64,000 bases of DNA from Treponema sp. (GTDB taxonomy: Bacteria > Spirochaetota > Spirochaetia > Treponematales > Breznakiellaceae), in assembly GCA_031265845.1 (NCBI GenBank), contig JAISCC010000153.1, forward strand, positions 1 to 64,000. Direction: 5' to 3'. The notes beneath the pieces are model-generated. The model saw only the letters and a list, made by a program, of their open reading frames with translations, was not told where the DNA came from and did no database searches. Of the stretch, positions 45,148 through 54,056 are shown one piece after another. The translations under genes were made by a program, and so were the position numbers. The stretch's first letter is position 1. Every line of letters starts with the position of its first letter.

Positions 45148-45654
45148 TCATTTCCGTTTAAAGCGTATCTCGCAGATGCCATCGCCTTTTGCAATGGTCT
45201 TTTGCAGATCAAGGATGCAACCAAAGCTCTCCGCTATGCCACGGTCGCCCCACATGGCGAAATCGCAGAGTCGCGTCATTTCCTCCACGGAACAACCTTG
45301 CTTTTGCCATGCGTTGACCAGCGGGCAGTAATGAAAATCAACATCAAAATTGTCATCCGTCATGCGCTGGATTTTCATTTCAAAAATGAGTCTTCCGGGC
45401 AAGCCGAAGAGTTTTTTCCGCAAGGTTTTGAGGCTCGGCTTTCCGGTACTGGCGTTCACTGCGATTTCGGCTATAGCGCCTCCCTGAAAAAGCCCGCACC
45501 GGCGTATGGCGTCCGGCGCAAAAGATTCAGGGGCAAAACCTTTTTTCTTCGCTTCATCGCACAAAAAATAGAGCCACAAAGCCCTGTGTTCAAAAAGGTT
45601 CCGTAATTGCCGTATCAGCCATGATTTGTTTTTAGGTTCATTTTTAACGGTCAT
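45148..45654 (-). CDS. L-2-amino-thiazoline-4-carboxylate hydrolase-like protein
   Basis: A 168-aa protein resembling the ATC hydrolase family (PF14196), named for an enzyme that opens the thiazoline ring in bacterial L-cysteine production. The best-conserved part is FHYCPLVNAWQKQGCSVEEMTRLCDFAMWGDRGIAE followed by LQKTIAKGDGICEIRF. Most bacterial members have no tested activity, so the substrate is uncertain. GGGGAGG lies 5 nt before the ATG. It lies just downstream of the V-ATPase genes on the same strand and may be at the end of that transcript. Confidence 0.75.
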   Translation of the reverse strand: MTVKNEPKNKSWLIRQLRNLFEHRALWLYFLCDEAKKKGFAPESFAPDAIRRCGLFQGGAIAEIAVNASTGKPSLKTLRKKLFGLPGRLIFEMKIQRMTDDNFDVDFHYCPLVNAWQKQGCSVEEMTRLCDFAMWGDRGIAESFGCILDLQKTIAKGDGICEIRFKRK

Positions 45655-45689
45655 ACATCCTCCCCGGCGAATGCCGCCGGCATTCGCCG

Positions 45690-46028
45690 CTATACGTGAA
45701 TTCCTATCGCTTCCCGAATCGAATCCACAAGCGTCTTCCTACCTTGTATTTTCCCCAACATGCCGGGCAGTTCTACAATGAGGGGATATTGGGCGCCAAG
45801 CTGCCAATCAATAAGTTTCTCGCCAAGCCAATCCGCGACTTCCTGGGTCAAGATGAGGATGCGGCAGTTTTCAGTGGGAACAGCCGCATTTGTCACTTCA
45901 TCAAAACCTTCGGTGACGCGCCGAAACACGCGGCGGGCTTCCTCTTCGTTATTGGCGGCTACGCCGTCAATGCCTACAAACTTGAAGCCCGTAACCAACT
46001 CCGGATCGCCGATGAAAAAATAGTCCAC
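45690..46028 (-). CDS. atpF: V-type ATP synthase subunit F
   Basis: A 112-aa small stalk protein of the V/A-ATPase (NtpG/AtpF family). It has the Rossmann-like start DYFFIGDPELVTGFKFVGIDG, the segment NCRILILTQEVADWL and the ending LPGMLGKIQGRKTLVDSIREAIG. It regulates rotation by contacting the central axle. The start is a GTG 6 nt after the subunit K stop, without a clear Shine-Dalgarno, which suggests coupling to K. Confidence 0.9.
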   Translation of the reverse strand: MDYFFIGDPELVTGFKFVGIDGVAANNEEEARRVFRRVTEGFDEVTNAAVPTENCRILILTQEVADWLGEKLIDWQLGAQYPLIVELPGMLGKIQGRKTLVDSIREAIGIHV

Positions 46029-46034
46029 AGGCGG

Positions 46035-46340
46035 CTACAAAATGAGTATGAGCAACCCGACCAGAAAGCCCCACAGACAGATGCCTTCCGCAAGACCGAC
46101 AAAAGGCATGGCTTTTCCCGAAAGCTCGGCGTTTTCGCTCATCGCGCCCATTGCCGCGGCTCCAATTTGACCGACCGCAAGACCGCCGCCAATACAGGCG
46201 ATGCCCACAGCGACCGCCGCCGCGATGTACTTAACCGCCGAACCAGAACTTTGCTCCGCCGCCGCTTCCTCCTGAGCGAACAAAAACGCCGAGGCAAAAA
46301 CAAACAGGGCAAATGCAATGCCAATCATTTTACATTTCAT
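46035..46340 (-). CDS. atpK: V-type ATP synthase subunit K (proteolipid ring)
   Basis: A 101-aa membrane-ring subunit. An N-terminal signal-like helix (MIGIAFALFVFASAFLFA) is followed by two ring helices, VKYIAAAVAVGIACIGGGLAVGQIGAAAMGAM and MPFVGLAEGICLWGFLVGLLILIL. The ion-carrying carboxylate is E85 in GLAEGI. Q58 in the first helix occupies a place where Na+-binding rings have a glutamine, so Na+ coupling is possible but not shown. The single-hairpin form (about 8 kDa without the leader) is short for a V-type ring protein. AAGGAGG lies 6 nt before the ATG. Confidence 0.92.
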   Translation of the reverse strand: MKCKMIGIAFALFVFASAFLFAQEEAAAEQSSGSAVKYIAAAVAVGIACIGGGLAVGQIGAAAMGAMSENAELSGKAMPFVGLAEGICLWGFLVGLLILIL

Positions 46341-46518
46341 ACAATTCCTCCTTAAGGTGTCAGATGTTTATTCGCAGTGGAGTCTAATGCCGCGCCTTTT
46401 GGCGGTTACATCATTGACGACGCCAAAAAAATGACCCCACAGTTACATAATTTCTTTAAAGTCGAACCGAAGTTCGAAGGCTCGCCGAACCTTGCAAGCG
46501 CACGATGCGGACAAGATG

Positions 46519-48591
46519 TCATTCCTTACGAAATCTGAACGGAGTGAACCGTACGCCAGTTTCGGTAAAGAATTTGCTGAAAAATTCATAATATTGAAGA
46601 CGTGTAACCTGAATTGCCACGATCATTCCTTCAAGTACAATGATGATTCCGTTTCCAAAAATGATGACGACCAGTGAAAACACGGGTCCGAATGACGACC
46701 CGCGCGCCACAATGCCGGCCATGGTAAACGTGATGAACGATAGAACCGTATGGGACAGCGCGAAAGCCCCCACACGGAGGAAACTGACGCTGTTCGAGAT
46801 ATAACTGGACAGCGTCTCAAGAATTTCCACGATCCCTTCTATGATAAAAACCATAAGCCCTTCTTTGAGTATGGGGCGTTCGCCGGAAATAAGCCGCCCT
46901 AACGCCTCGCCAAAGAAGACGCCCAAAAGCGGGATTGCGATACCTGGAATGTCGAACCAGCGCAGTCTGTCATTCAGGATGAGCCTCACCGCTATGCTGA
47001 TGACGTACCAGAAGAACACCGCGCCGGCAATTCCTGTTTTTGAAAAGAAGGCTTTTTCGTAATTCTTTTTGATCAACTGATTTATGATGTTAAAAACGAG
47101 TCCTGTAGAGTTGAGGATCACACCCAGCGCCAGCGTGAAGCCAAAGAAATAAAAAAGTTTGTCGAGGCTCCCCTTCTCAGGCATAAGGTGCAGAATTTTT
47201 GGAACGGCGCTCCAGCCAAAATACGCGCCCACAGGCGTATCGGCAAAAAAACCGGTGACCGCAAGGGTAGGCGCTTCCAGAAGAGTCTCGTTTGAGAACA
47301 CCGCGCCATACAAGAGACCCATGAACATTGAAGAAGCGCCCACCGCGACAAGCGGGCCGCCAAAGTTTTTATAACTCCGCATAAATTTGGAGTTCTTTTG
47401 CAGAAGAAGCCCGATGAGCGACAGTACAAGCCCCTGCCCCACGTCGCCAAACATGACGCCGAAAAGCAGGGTGAAGAACACGGCGACAAACGAGGTGGGA
47501 TCTATCGCGCCATAAAGCGGAGCGCCATAGGAGAAGACAAGCGGCTCAAAGCCCTTCACGAATTTGCCGTGGCTCAAGGCGGTAGGAACTTTCTCGCTTC
47601 CGTCCCGCACCGAAGGCACCTCGTCCGGGTTCAGGGTGCGTATGCCGATTCTGCCTGACGTAATCTTAACAAGCTCCGAAACAATGGAATTCAGACTGTC
47701 CGCAGGCATCCAGCCCGTTAGAAGATAGGCGCTTTTCGTAGCCACGAGCCTTTGTTTCACCTGTTCCGTAACATTTGCCATGGCGTAGGAAGCGGCAAGC
47801 GACAGAAGAGGCGTCCTGTATTCATCAAGCAGTTTGTTCTTTTCTTCGGTTATAGCTTCCAAGCCGCTTTCCGTAAGTTTTTGCCGCGATTCAAGGCTTG
47901 CAAGCAATTCCGCCGGTATGCCGAGATAGTCTTTCGGAATGGCGATGGGCGTGAACGACCGTTTTTTAAGCTCGGAATCCAAGGCAAAACGCCCGATGCG
48001 GGAAGACGCCGCAAGTATTTTGTCGTCATTCAGCGGGATGATCGCCGCCCTGTCCGAAAGGTTTTTTCTGACTTCAGCCTGCCCCCTCATGTCAAGGCGC
48101 CCAACGCGCAACGTAAGGTAAGAAAGCTGATCCAGTTCCGAGAACGGCGCGTTAAGCGCCGCAAACGCCCGCGCCTCGGTCAGAGCGTTTTCCAGCTTCT
48201 GCCTCTCGTTCTTTTCTTCGGCTTCACGGGTACGCAAACCGAGTATATGAGAGCAGATTTTCCCACGCAAGACTTCATCGTCCGCAGTCGGGAGGCGGCT
48301 TGTCTCGTACGGCTCTACGGGCAATGCCAGACCAAGATACGCGGCGGTTTCTCTGATTTCTTCAAGTTTTGCTTCTATATAATTGGCTCTCTTTTTTTCA
48401 TTTTCCTCTATTTGCTGAAATTCTTCTAATTTTTCAAGGCTTTCAAGCCTCTCGTCGTTTATTGCCGCTTGCTCCTCGCGCTGTTCGGAAAATTGCATGA
48501 GGCTCCGCCTGCCCAAATATTCAACAACCGCGTCAATGTCTTTTTCAAGCGCCGTAAGTTCCACACGCTTCATTCTTCGAGGCATAATCAT
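46519..48591 (-). CDS. atpI: V-type ATP synthase subunit I (a-subunit)
   Basis: A 690-aa subunit that forms the ion half-channels and the stator anchor. The N-terminal cytoplasmic half is helical (RRMKRVELTALEKDIDAVVEYLG, long Glu/Lys-rich coiled coil). The C-terminal half has seven to eight membrane helices, with PTSFVAVFFTLLFGVMFGDVGQGLVL, a family hallmark, and later ISNSVSFLRVGAFALSHTVL with the essential arginine region. Its ATG at 48591 overlaps the TGA of subunit C, and GGGAG is nearby; the ORF-track start at 48627 adds 12 codons. Confidence 0.93.
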   Translation of the reverse strand: MIMPRRMKRVELTALEKDIDAVVEYLGRRSLMQFSEQREEQAAINDERLESLEKLEEFQQIEENEKKRANYIEAKLEEIRETAAYLGLALPVEPYETSRLPTADDEVLRGKICSHILGLRTREAEEKNERQKLENALTEARAFAALNAPFSELDQLSYLTLRVGRLDMRGQAEVRKNLSDRAAIIPLNDDKILAASSRIGRFALDSELKKRSFTPIAIPKDYLGIPAELLASLESRQKLTESGLEAITEEKNKLLDEYRTPLLSLAASYAMANVTEQVKQRLVATKSAYLLTGWMPADSLNSIVSELVKITSGRIGIRTLNPDEVPSVRDGSEKVPTALSHGKFVKGFEPLVFSYGAPLYGAIDPTSFVAVFFTLLFGVMFGDVGQGLVLSLIGLLLQKNSKFMRSYKNFGGPLVAVGASSMFMGLLYGAVFSNETLLEAPTLAVTGFFADTPVGAYFGWSAVPKILHLMPEKGSLDKLFYFFGFTLALGVILNSTGLVFNIINQLIKKNYEKAFFSKTGIAGAVFFWYVISIAVRLILNDRLRWFDIPGIAIPLLGVFFGEALGRLISGERPILKEGLMVFIIEGIVEILETLSSYISNSVSFLRVGAFALSHTVLSFITFTMAGIVARGSSFGPVFSLVVIIFGNGIIIVLEGMIVAIQVTRLQYYEFFSKFFTETGVRFTPFRFRKE

Positions 48592-49607
48592 GACACTGCT
48601 CCCAAAAGCCCCAACGTTTCGCGGCAAGGCAACCCAAAGCCGAAGCCTTCGGCGATACTGGTGAGAAGGTCTTCTTCGAACTGTTTAAGACGTATGAAAC
48701 AGAATGCCGGAAGAAGTGAAAAAGGTTTGGCATGAAAACTTTGATATGTCCATTTGTAAAGGCGACGGGAAGCCTTGTTTTGAAAATAGCGAGGATCTAT
48801 TGCCCAATATGAAGAAGACGGCGTTGTTATTTCGCTGTTCACCAATTCCGCCCATTTCCAACGCGCCCAGTCATTGCGGACATCCAACGAGAATGCGCAC
48901 GAAGCAATCGCATCGCTTGTCAAGTCTTTTTTTCCGTCTATCGTTATGAGCATGGTTTTGATCCTTTCAACATTCATGTTGTAATAGGTTCTCATCCGCA
49001 ATGTCCACGATGCGTTCCTAAGCTGAATCTCATTGTCAATAATCTTTTCAATGCCAAAACGATCAGCGTGGGGAAGCCGCTCAAGCGCCGCGTAAAGCCG
49101 CGTATAGTAATGCTTGTCAAGTTTAGTTTGCAACGCAATCGTGTCTTGAAGCGTTTCCGGCGATCCTTTCAAATCGTTCAATAGAAATACGAATTCCGTA
49201 TTTTTAAGCATGCTTTCAATATCGGGATAGGCTTCGAAGTTGACGGTACGGAATTTCCCTATATCGGTGATGTGCGGAGGCTTCGCTTCTTTGTTGGCAA
49301 GGGCGGCAAACACATTCTTGAGATTCCCGTATTCATACGATTGAAGCATGAGAACAAGCAATTCCGGCGGATTGCGGAAACATCCGATAATCGTTCCAAT
49401 CTGCGCGATAGAACGGGCTGTGATGCGTCTTTCGAGGTCAGGGAGAAGCTCTCGTTCGGGAAGCTCTCTGCTTCCTTCCGGAAATACAAACCTATCCAAT
49501 TCGGCGAGGCGATTCACATTCATAAGAGAAAGGATGCGCTTGCCCACAAAGGAGTTGCCGATGATTCCGCATGTTTTTGCATAAATATACGCGCGCTCCC
49601 CGGACAT
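48588..49607 (-). CDS. atpC: V-type ATP synthase subunit C (V0D/AC39)
   Basis: A 339-aa protein of the V0D/AC39 family, the funnel-shaped link between the central axle and the ring. Recognisable parts are RAYIYAKTCGIIGNSFVG at the start, LDKHYYTRLYAALERL and IDNEIQLRNASWTLRMRTYYNM in the centre. Its start overlaps the coiled-coil stalk gene and its end overlaps atpI, so translation is coupled. Confidence 0.88.
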   Translation of the reverse strand: MSGERAYIYAKTCGIIGNSFVGKRILSLMNVNRLAELDRFVFPEGSRELPERELLPDLERRITARSIAQIGTIIGCFRNPPELLVLMLQSYEYGNLKNVFAALANKEAKPPHITDIGKFRTVNFEAYPDIESMLKNTEFVFLLNDLKGSPETLQDTIALQTKLDKHYYTRLYAALERLPHADRFGIEKIIDNEIQLRNASWTLRMRTYYNMNVERIKTMLITIDGKKDLTSDAIASCAFSLDVRNDWARWKWAELVNSEITTPSSSYWAIDPRYFQNKASRRLYKWTYQSFHAKPFSLLPAFCFIRLKQFEEDLLTSIAEGFGFGLPCRETLGLLGAVS

Positions 49608-50005
49608 TATTGTTCCCGCCCGGCTTCATAAGCGGGAGCAAACAATGGAGCTTCCGCTTTGGCTGTTTTTTTGATCGGTTCTTTTTTTTCTTCGCCACCA
49701 GCATTTTCAAACAACAGGCTTTCAAACAACTGTGAAAACCGCTCGTTATTCACTTGCATGACATTAAGACTTCCGGTAAAGTCATCAAGCTGCCTTTGAT
49801 ACGCACTCTTAACTGCGGCAATATCCGCTCTGTACTTTTCCTCAAGCGCGGCCGCTTCCGCGCTATAGGCGTCGTCATAACGCCGCCGGTTCTGCTTTTC
49901 CGCTTCCGCGATGCGCTTGCTGGCTTCCGCAGCCGCGTCTTTCACGAGCGCCGCCGCTTCCGCCTCTATTTTTAACAAGCGCCGCAAAACATCAGAGTCT
50001 TCCAC
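49607..50005 (-). CDS. V-type ATP synthase coiled-coil stalk subunit (E/H-like)
   Basis: A 132-aa, strongly helical protein (RLLKIEAEAAALVKDAAAEASKRIAEAEKQNRRR) with heptad character, typical of peripheral-stalk subunits of V/A-ATPases. Its last 30 aa are Lys/Glu/Ala-rich and disordered. The name rests on this composition and on its place as the first gene of the subunit C-I-K-F operon. It overlaps subunit C by 1 nt. Which of E, G or H it corresponds to cannot be decided by eye. Confidence 0.75.
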   Translation of the reverse strand: MEDSDVLRRLLKIEAEAAALVKDAAAEASKRIAEAEKQNRRRYDDAYSAEAAALEEKYRADIAAVKSAYQRQLDDFTGSLNVMQVNNERFSQLFESLLFENAGGEEKKEPIKKTAKAEAPLFAPAYEAGREQ

Positions 50006-50052
50006 ATTTACTCCCCTATAAAACAGAACGGCGCATATTATGTTCGCGCCGC

Positions 50053-50523
50053 TTATATCATTTCTATAAAGTGATCTTCATATTCTTTAAGGGTGTTGTA
50101 AACGCCCTCTGCATTCTTCCGTGAACACATGTCTATATAGAATTGCGGGTTCAGAAGCAATTCGGCGAGATTTTTAAGCGCCTTGAGATGTTTGTCCGTT
50201 TCGCCCGGCACCAGAATCATAAAGATAAGGTGAACCGGCTGTCCGTCCAAGGCATCGTATTCAACGCCTTTTTTTGAAACGCCGCATATCCCTTGTATCT
50301 CGTCAAGAAAGAGCAATTTTCCATGCGGAATCGCAACCCCGGGTTTGATGCCTGTTGACATGAGCTTTTCTCTCTCTCTCAGACTTTTCAATATTTCTTC
50401 ACGCGCATTCGAATTTCTAACGGTACAAAAAAAATCAACCAGTTCCTCAAAAGCCTCATCTTTATCCTCGGCTTCTAAATTAATTTTAATGAGGTCTTTT
50501 GTAAACACTTCGCTTAGAAGCAT
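50053..50523 (-). CDS. ptsN: PTS IIA domain protein (PtsN/fructose type)
   Basis: A 156-aa EIIA of the mannitol/fructose-nitrogen class. The phosphorylated histidine is in GVAIPHGKLLFLDE. Other parts are LLSEVFTKDLIKINLEAEDK at the start and VHLIFMILVPGETDKHLKAL in the centre. Stand-alone proteins of this type (EIIA-Ntr) have regulatory rather than transport roles. The start at 50523 follows GGAGG; the ORF-track start at 50571 is upstream. PTS enzyme I is encoded 12 kb away at the window end; no sugar-specific IIB/IIC gene is seen. Confidence 0.9.
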   Translation of the reverse strand: MLLSEVFTKDLIKINLEAEDKDEAFEELVDFFCTVRNSNAREEILKSLREREKLMSTGIKPGVAIPHGKLLFLDEIQGICGVSKKGVEYDALDGQPVHLIFMILVPGETDKHLKALKNLAELLLNPQFYIDMCSRKNAEGVYNTLKEYEDHFIEMI

Positions 50524-50634
50524 ACTTCCTCCGTTTTTGGAACCAATGACTCCTAGTCGCAGGCGCCCCATCTGGATGATGCGGCGCCCGTGCGCGACGC
50601 TTGCTAAAAACCGCGTTTCATTGGTTCGCGCCAG

Positions 50635-50982
50635 CTATTCGGCTGTAGCGCCGGAATCGTCCGCGCCGCCCAACTCTTCATCCACCCAGTTGCCTGCGGA
50701 CGATTCGGTGGACAATTGCCTTCCCGCAGCTTCGACGCCCGATCCGGTGTCAGACTTGCTCACAAGGGCAAGCCCTAAACTCAAGATCAGAAACAACGCG
50801 CCTAACACAGAGGTCGCCCTGGTCAGTATGTTGCCAGAACGCGAACCAAACGCGGATGAACTTCCACCCGCAAAAATACCGCCTAAACTGTCACCTTCTT
50901 CATCCTGAATAAGGACAAGAAACACCAGCAGAATTGCTGTTATTATGAAAAACACCAACAGAACAATGCCTAAAGCGCCCAT
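50635..50982 (-). CDS. secG: protein translocase subunit SecG
   Basis: A 115-aa SecG with two membrane helices (LGIVLLVFFIITAILLVFLVLIQ and LTRATSVLGALFLILSLGLALV) joined by the conserved Gly/Ser-rich loop GGIFAGGSSSAFGSRSGN. It aids SecYEG-mediated export. The acidic C-terminal tail of about 35 aa (WVDEELGGADDSGATAE) is longer than usual. AGGTGG precedes the ATG. Confidence 0.92.
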   Translation of the reverse strand: MGALGIVLLVFFIITAILLVFLVLIQDEEGDSLGGIFAGGSSSAFGSRSGNILTRATSVLGALFLILSLGLALVSKSDTGSGVEAAGRQLSTESSAGNWVDEELGGADDSGATAE

Positions 50983-51228
50983 TCACGCCACCTCATACCA
51001 TTAATTAGAAAATAACTCCAACCGGATTTTTTATCCACACTACAATCTTACATCAGAAACAAAATTTATGCAAGAGAGCCGCCGCTATTCTCTCATTGGA
51101 TAGACCGCCCTCATATCGCCTCCGCCTTTTCTGTTGTTTTATTCCACTATACTTCCGCTTATGCATCTTGTAAAGATATTAAACAGACTCTGATCGAAGC
51201 TTTTTCAAAATTTGGTAATGTTCTAAAA

Positions 51229-51480
51229 TTATTGAAGCAAACACACTCCCCCCAAAAACCAGACCTTTATTGCAAGGGCGACAACTATCTTGTGCGTCTG
51301 TTCTGTTTTTGAAAGACGCAGCCCTTTCCTCGCTAACCGGGCGCTCCAGGCTCTCAAGGACAGATGTTTCCTTTCAATCTTTTGCGTGTTTTTCTTCGTA
51401 ACAGTCAGAGCCTCTGATGAAAAACGCTCATAATACGCATAGTTGCTATCGGTATAGACGCTTTCTATATTATAGTGGTT
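51229..51480 (-). pseudogene. C-terminal fragment of an IS1-family transposase
   Basis: Absent from the ORF track because no start codon remains. The minus-strand frame reads NIESVYTDSNYAYYERF, then KIERKHLSLRAWSARLARKG, LRLSKTEQTHKIVVALAI and a TAA at 51229. This is the InsB C-terminus of IS1, including the DDE-type aspartate region (YTD) and the IERKHLSLR motif. The 5' part is missing; at about 51480 the sequence joins an IS630 remnant. The gap from 50983 to 51228 shows nothing else. Confidence 0.78.
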
Positions 51481-51695
51481 CTACGCAAAACCACCTGACA
51501 CCAACAATCGTAAATTGCAGTTTGAAGCGAATCACAAAGAGGGGCGCCGCCGCGTAAAACACGCTTCATATTCGCCCAGCCTTTCTCCATCGGATTACAA
51601 TCGGGGGAATGCGCGGGAGGAAGCTCCAAATTGGCTTTCGCCTTCCCGCATATTTCTTCAAGCGGTCTCTTTCTATGAAAACTTGCACGGTCCAT
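51481..51695 (-). pseudogene. C-terminal fragment of an IS630-family transposase
   Basis: The minus-strand frame reads MDRASFHRKRPLEEICG, LPPAHSPDCNPMEKGWANMKR and LQTAIYDCW. These are the last DDE-type blocks of IS630/Tc1-like transposases (DNASFHR, LPPYSPDxNPIExxW with the final acidic residue). The N-terminal two thirds are missing, so it cannot be active. It lies between the IS1 fragment and an IS30-like fragment. Confidence 0.82.
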
Positions 51696-51985
51696 TCCAA
51701 CCGGCCTGAAATCTGATCGGGAGGCGGGTCTTGTTTGAACAAAGGCATGATTTCCCGTGCCAGCGCAGGGTCATCGCGTTTGGGGCTTGGCTTCCAACCT
51801 CCTCCATACGCTTAACGACTGGGACTCGCCGCCGGCGTACACCCCGCCGGTCCCGTTCCGGCTTATCTCGCGGCGTATGCCGCTTGCCTGCTTGCCGAGT
51901 GTCACTGGCGGAAGCTTTTGGGCAACCCCGCGCCTTCCATTGCCTGAGCGCGTTCCTTTCATCCGTGGTATAGTGGGTATACGGC
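51696..51985 (-). pseudogene. N-terminal fragment of an IS30-family transposase
   Basis: Pieces in at least two minus-strand frames resemble the start of IS30 transposases: DERNALRQWKARG, then IRREISRNGTGGVYAGGESQ (the helix-turn-helix and the YxAxxAQ region), and further on MPLFKQDPPPDQISGRLE (the WSPEQIxGRL region). Frameshifts separate them, and the DDE catalytic part is replaced by the IS630 fragment. The match is by eye and the limits are approximate. Confidence 0.62.
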
Positions 51986-52346
51986 GTCGTTTCCCTCCGA
52001 TAGCCTGGCGTAGCAGCCTTATTCCACCGTGTTTACGTTGCCGTTTCTATGCCCCGCTACTTTCGCACTTCAAATGAAATTCGACCTTATTATTTTTCCA
52101 ATATATTTTCATAAAATTTTTGGGGGCATTGCGTTTAACTACTTATACTCTCATGTCGCTAAAATAGCGATTCGCGCCGCCATACGCGCCGCGCCACGTT
52201 CGGACTGGCTGTGGTACAGCGCTTGGCTATGGCGCCACATTCGCCACACTGTATATAGGTGAACACGTTTGACGCACTCACCGGATGGAACGCGGATGAA
52301 ATGATTTTCATATGTAACGTGCAGATTCAGTAGAGTTCGTTGTAGT
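51986..52346. other. intergenic stretch after the IS fragments
   Basis: About 360 nt without a supported gene. It contains short inverted words (GCGCCGCC around 52172) and may hold further IS debris. Confidence 0.4.
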
Positions 52347-54056
52347 TTATTTCGTGATGTCCTTCACGAGCCGACGGAATTCGCGCTGTGTTTCCTTGTC
52401 CGGAGGGCCGGGTCCGTAGAGAGCTTCCTCGAAAATTTCGCCGCAACGAAGGATGGCTAGGGATATCCCGGGACTCTGTCCGGGCGGGGGCATCGCGGAG
52501 GCGATGCTTCCCTTCTCATGATCGGCGCCGGGGCTTGTCCGGGTTGCGGCGCTGGCGAGGAGGTCGCAGAATTCGCCGGGTCCCATGCTGGGTTTCCAGC
52601 TTGTGTGGCAGTTCCGCTCTCCCCACAGGATGAGGCGGGCAAAGAGGCTGAGGCTTTGCCGCAGTTCGCGCCTGCGGGTTTTGGACCAGGCGCTCATGAT
52701 GTCCTCCGTCACGCTTTGCAGGTCTCCGTCGCTGACGCTGATCTGTGTTGCGGGGGATCGACCCAGGCATCCGAAAAAGTTGCGGAGCGCCCGTTTTAGT
52801 CCGAAGAGACCGCTACGGACGAGGCGGAACACTTTGAGGAGGAAGGGTATCTTGCCGGAGCTGGCTTTGATGGTGAAGAGGGGTTTTACCATGAACCACA
52901 GGAAGGCTGCGATGATCAGGGTCAGAGCGATGTAGAGGAGGTAATTCCAGAATGGCCAGGGTTCAGTTTCCTCGACGCCAAGTGACTCTATGAGGCTCGG
53001 GGCATCGAGGGGCATGGACTGGGACTGATCGGGTAGTTCGAGAGGGCGCTCTATGAGTTGCTTGGGGCGGATGAGGAGGCGGGCGAGCCAAGCGAAAAAC
53101 GCGGCGATGATGGAGATGGGAAGCAGGTTGTTGTTCGAGGCGCAGAGGGCGGCAAGGAGTCCGGCGGCGGCGCAGAACAGTATTCCCGCTCCGATGCGGT
53201 TGCGGCGTTCGGGGGCGGGGACGGCGATGCCTTCGCCGGCGAAGCGCTGTTCCTGGCGGAACTGGTTAAGGAGTGAGAAGATGACTGCGGCCATTACGAT
53301 GACGATCATGGTGAGTGTGCGCTGGAAAAGCGAAAGAGGGGCTTTGAGGAAGCCGCAGGCGAGGGCGAGGGCGAAAACGATTCCCAGTTGGATGCTGTAG
53401 CGTCGAATCGTCAAGCGGCTCTGGGTTTCCGCTGCCACCATGACGCTGGCGTTTTCCAGCATGATCCGGCGCAGTTCCTCGCCCTGGTGGTGGCGCAGGT
53501 AGCGCTCGAACAGTTCCCGGGCGTGGAACAAGCCCCGCAGGCGGATGACGAAGACCCAGATGTACAGGGCGGACAGGGCCGCAGTGATGTTTCCCGGGGC
53601 CGGGAAGAATTGGCGCACGATGCCGGACAGGCTGAGGGGGAGTCTGAACGACAGGAGGGACGAGGTGAGGTAGGCGGCGGCGATGGACAAGATTCCTCCG
53701 CGGATGTGGGCGGCGTTGTGGCTAGTTCGGGGGTCCAAGAATTCCAGATAGATGGTTACGGCGGCGCTGACGAGCAGAGCGGGCGCATAGATAGCTAGGG
53801 CCATGGATGGGCCGAAGAGGGGGATGTCCGGCAACAGGCGGTGGATCAGAGCGAGTCCCGCAGGCAAGAGGCAGACGAGGATGGACCAAGGCAGGTACAG
53901 GGACAGGACGCGATAGAAGGGATTGCGCGGTACTGCGCGGGGGTCCAAGGGGTCGGGGCGCTCGTCCGCCGGGTCCTCGCCATCGGGCCGGAACCGGTTG
54001 ATTTGGCCGGTTGCTGTCTGATCAGGGACTGTCTGTCCGGGTTTAGAGGATATCAT
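52347..54056 (-). CDS. membrane protein of a MoxR-DUF58 operon (DUF4129-like C-terminus)
   Basis: A 569-aa protein with about eight hydrophobic helices in two blocks (FYRVLSLYLPWSILVCLLPAG to LSALYIWVFVIRLRGLF, and LGIVFALALACGFL to LLPISIIAAFFAWLARLL). One more helix (FWNYLLYIALTLIIAAFLWFMV) precedes a cytoplasmic tail of about 170 aa (RRRELRQSLSLFARLILWGERN, GPGEFCDLLASAA). This layout is like the DUF4129-containing proteins that accompany MoxR-DUF58 pairs; no transglutaminase domain is seen. The start at 54056 (MISSKPGQ) overlaps the DUF58 end by 14 nt and has GGGAG upstream. The operon is GC-rich and may have been acquired. Confidence 0.72.
   Translation of the reverse strand: MISSKPGQTVPDQTATGQINRFRPDGEDPADERPDPLDPRAVPRNPFYRVLSLYLPWSILVCLLPAGLALIHRLLPDIPLFGPSMALAIYAPALLVSAAVTIYLEFLDPRTSHNAAHIRGGILSIAAAYLTSSLLSFRLPLSLSGIVRQFFPAPGNITAALSALYIWVFVIRLRGLFHARELFERYLRHHQGEELRRIMLENASVMVAAETQSRLTIRRYSIQLGIVFALALACGFLKAPLSLFQRTLTMIVIVMAAVIFSLLNQFRQEQRFAGEGIAVPAPERRNRIGAGILFCAAAGLLAALCASNNNLLPISIIAAFFAWLARLLIRPKQLIERPLELPDQSQSMPLDAPSLIESLGVEETEPWPFWNYLLYIALTLIIAAFLWFMVKPLFTIKASSGKIPFLLKVFRLVRSGLFGLKRALRNFFGCLGRSPATQISVSDGDLQSVTEDIMSAWSKTRRRELRQSLSLFARLILWGERNCHTSWKPSMGPGEFCDLLASAATRTSPGADHEKGSIASAMPPPGQSPGISLAILRCGEIFEEALYGPGPPDKETQREFRRLVKDITK

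Noticed and set aside
53388-53798. 136-aa and other long plus-strand ORFs in the MoxR-DUF58 region
   Set aside because: Long open frames are expected by chance opposite GC-rich genes; no domain is seen.
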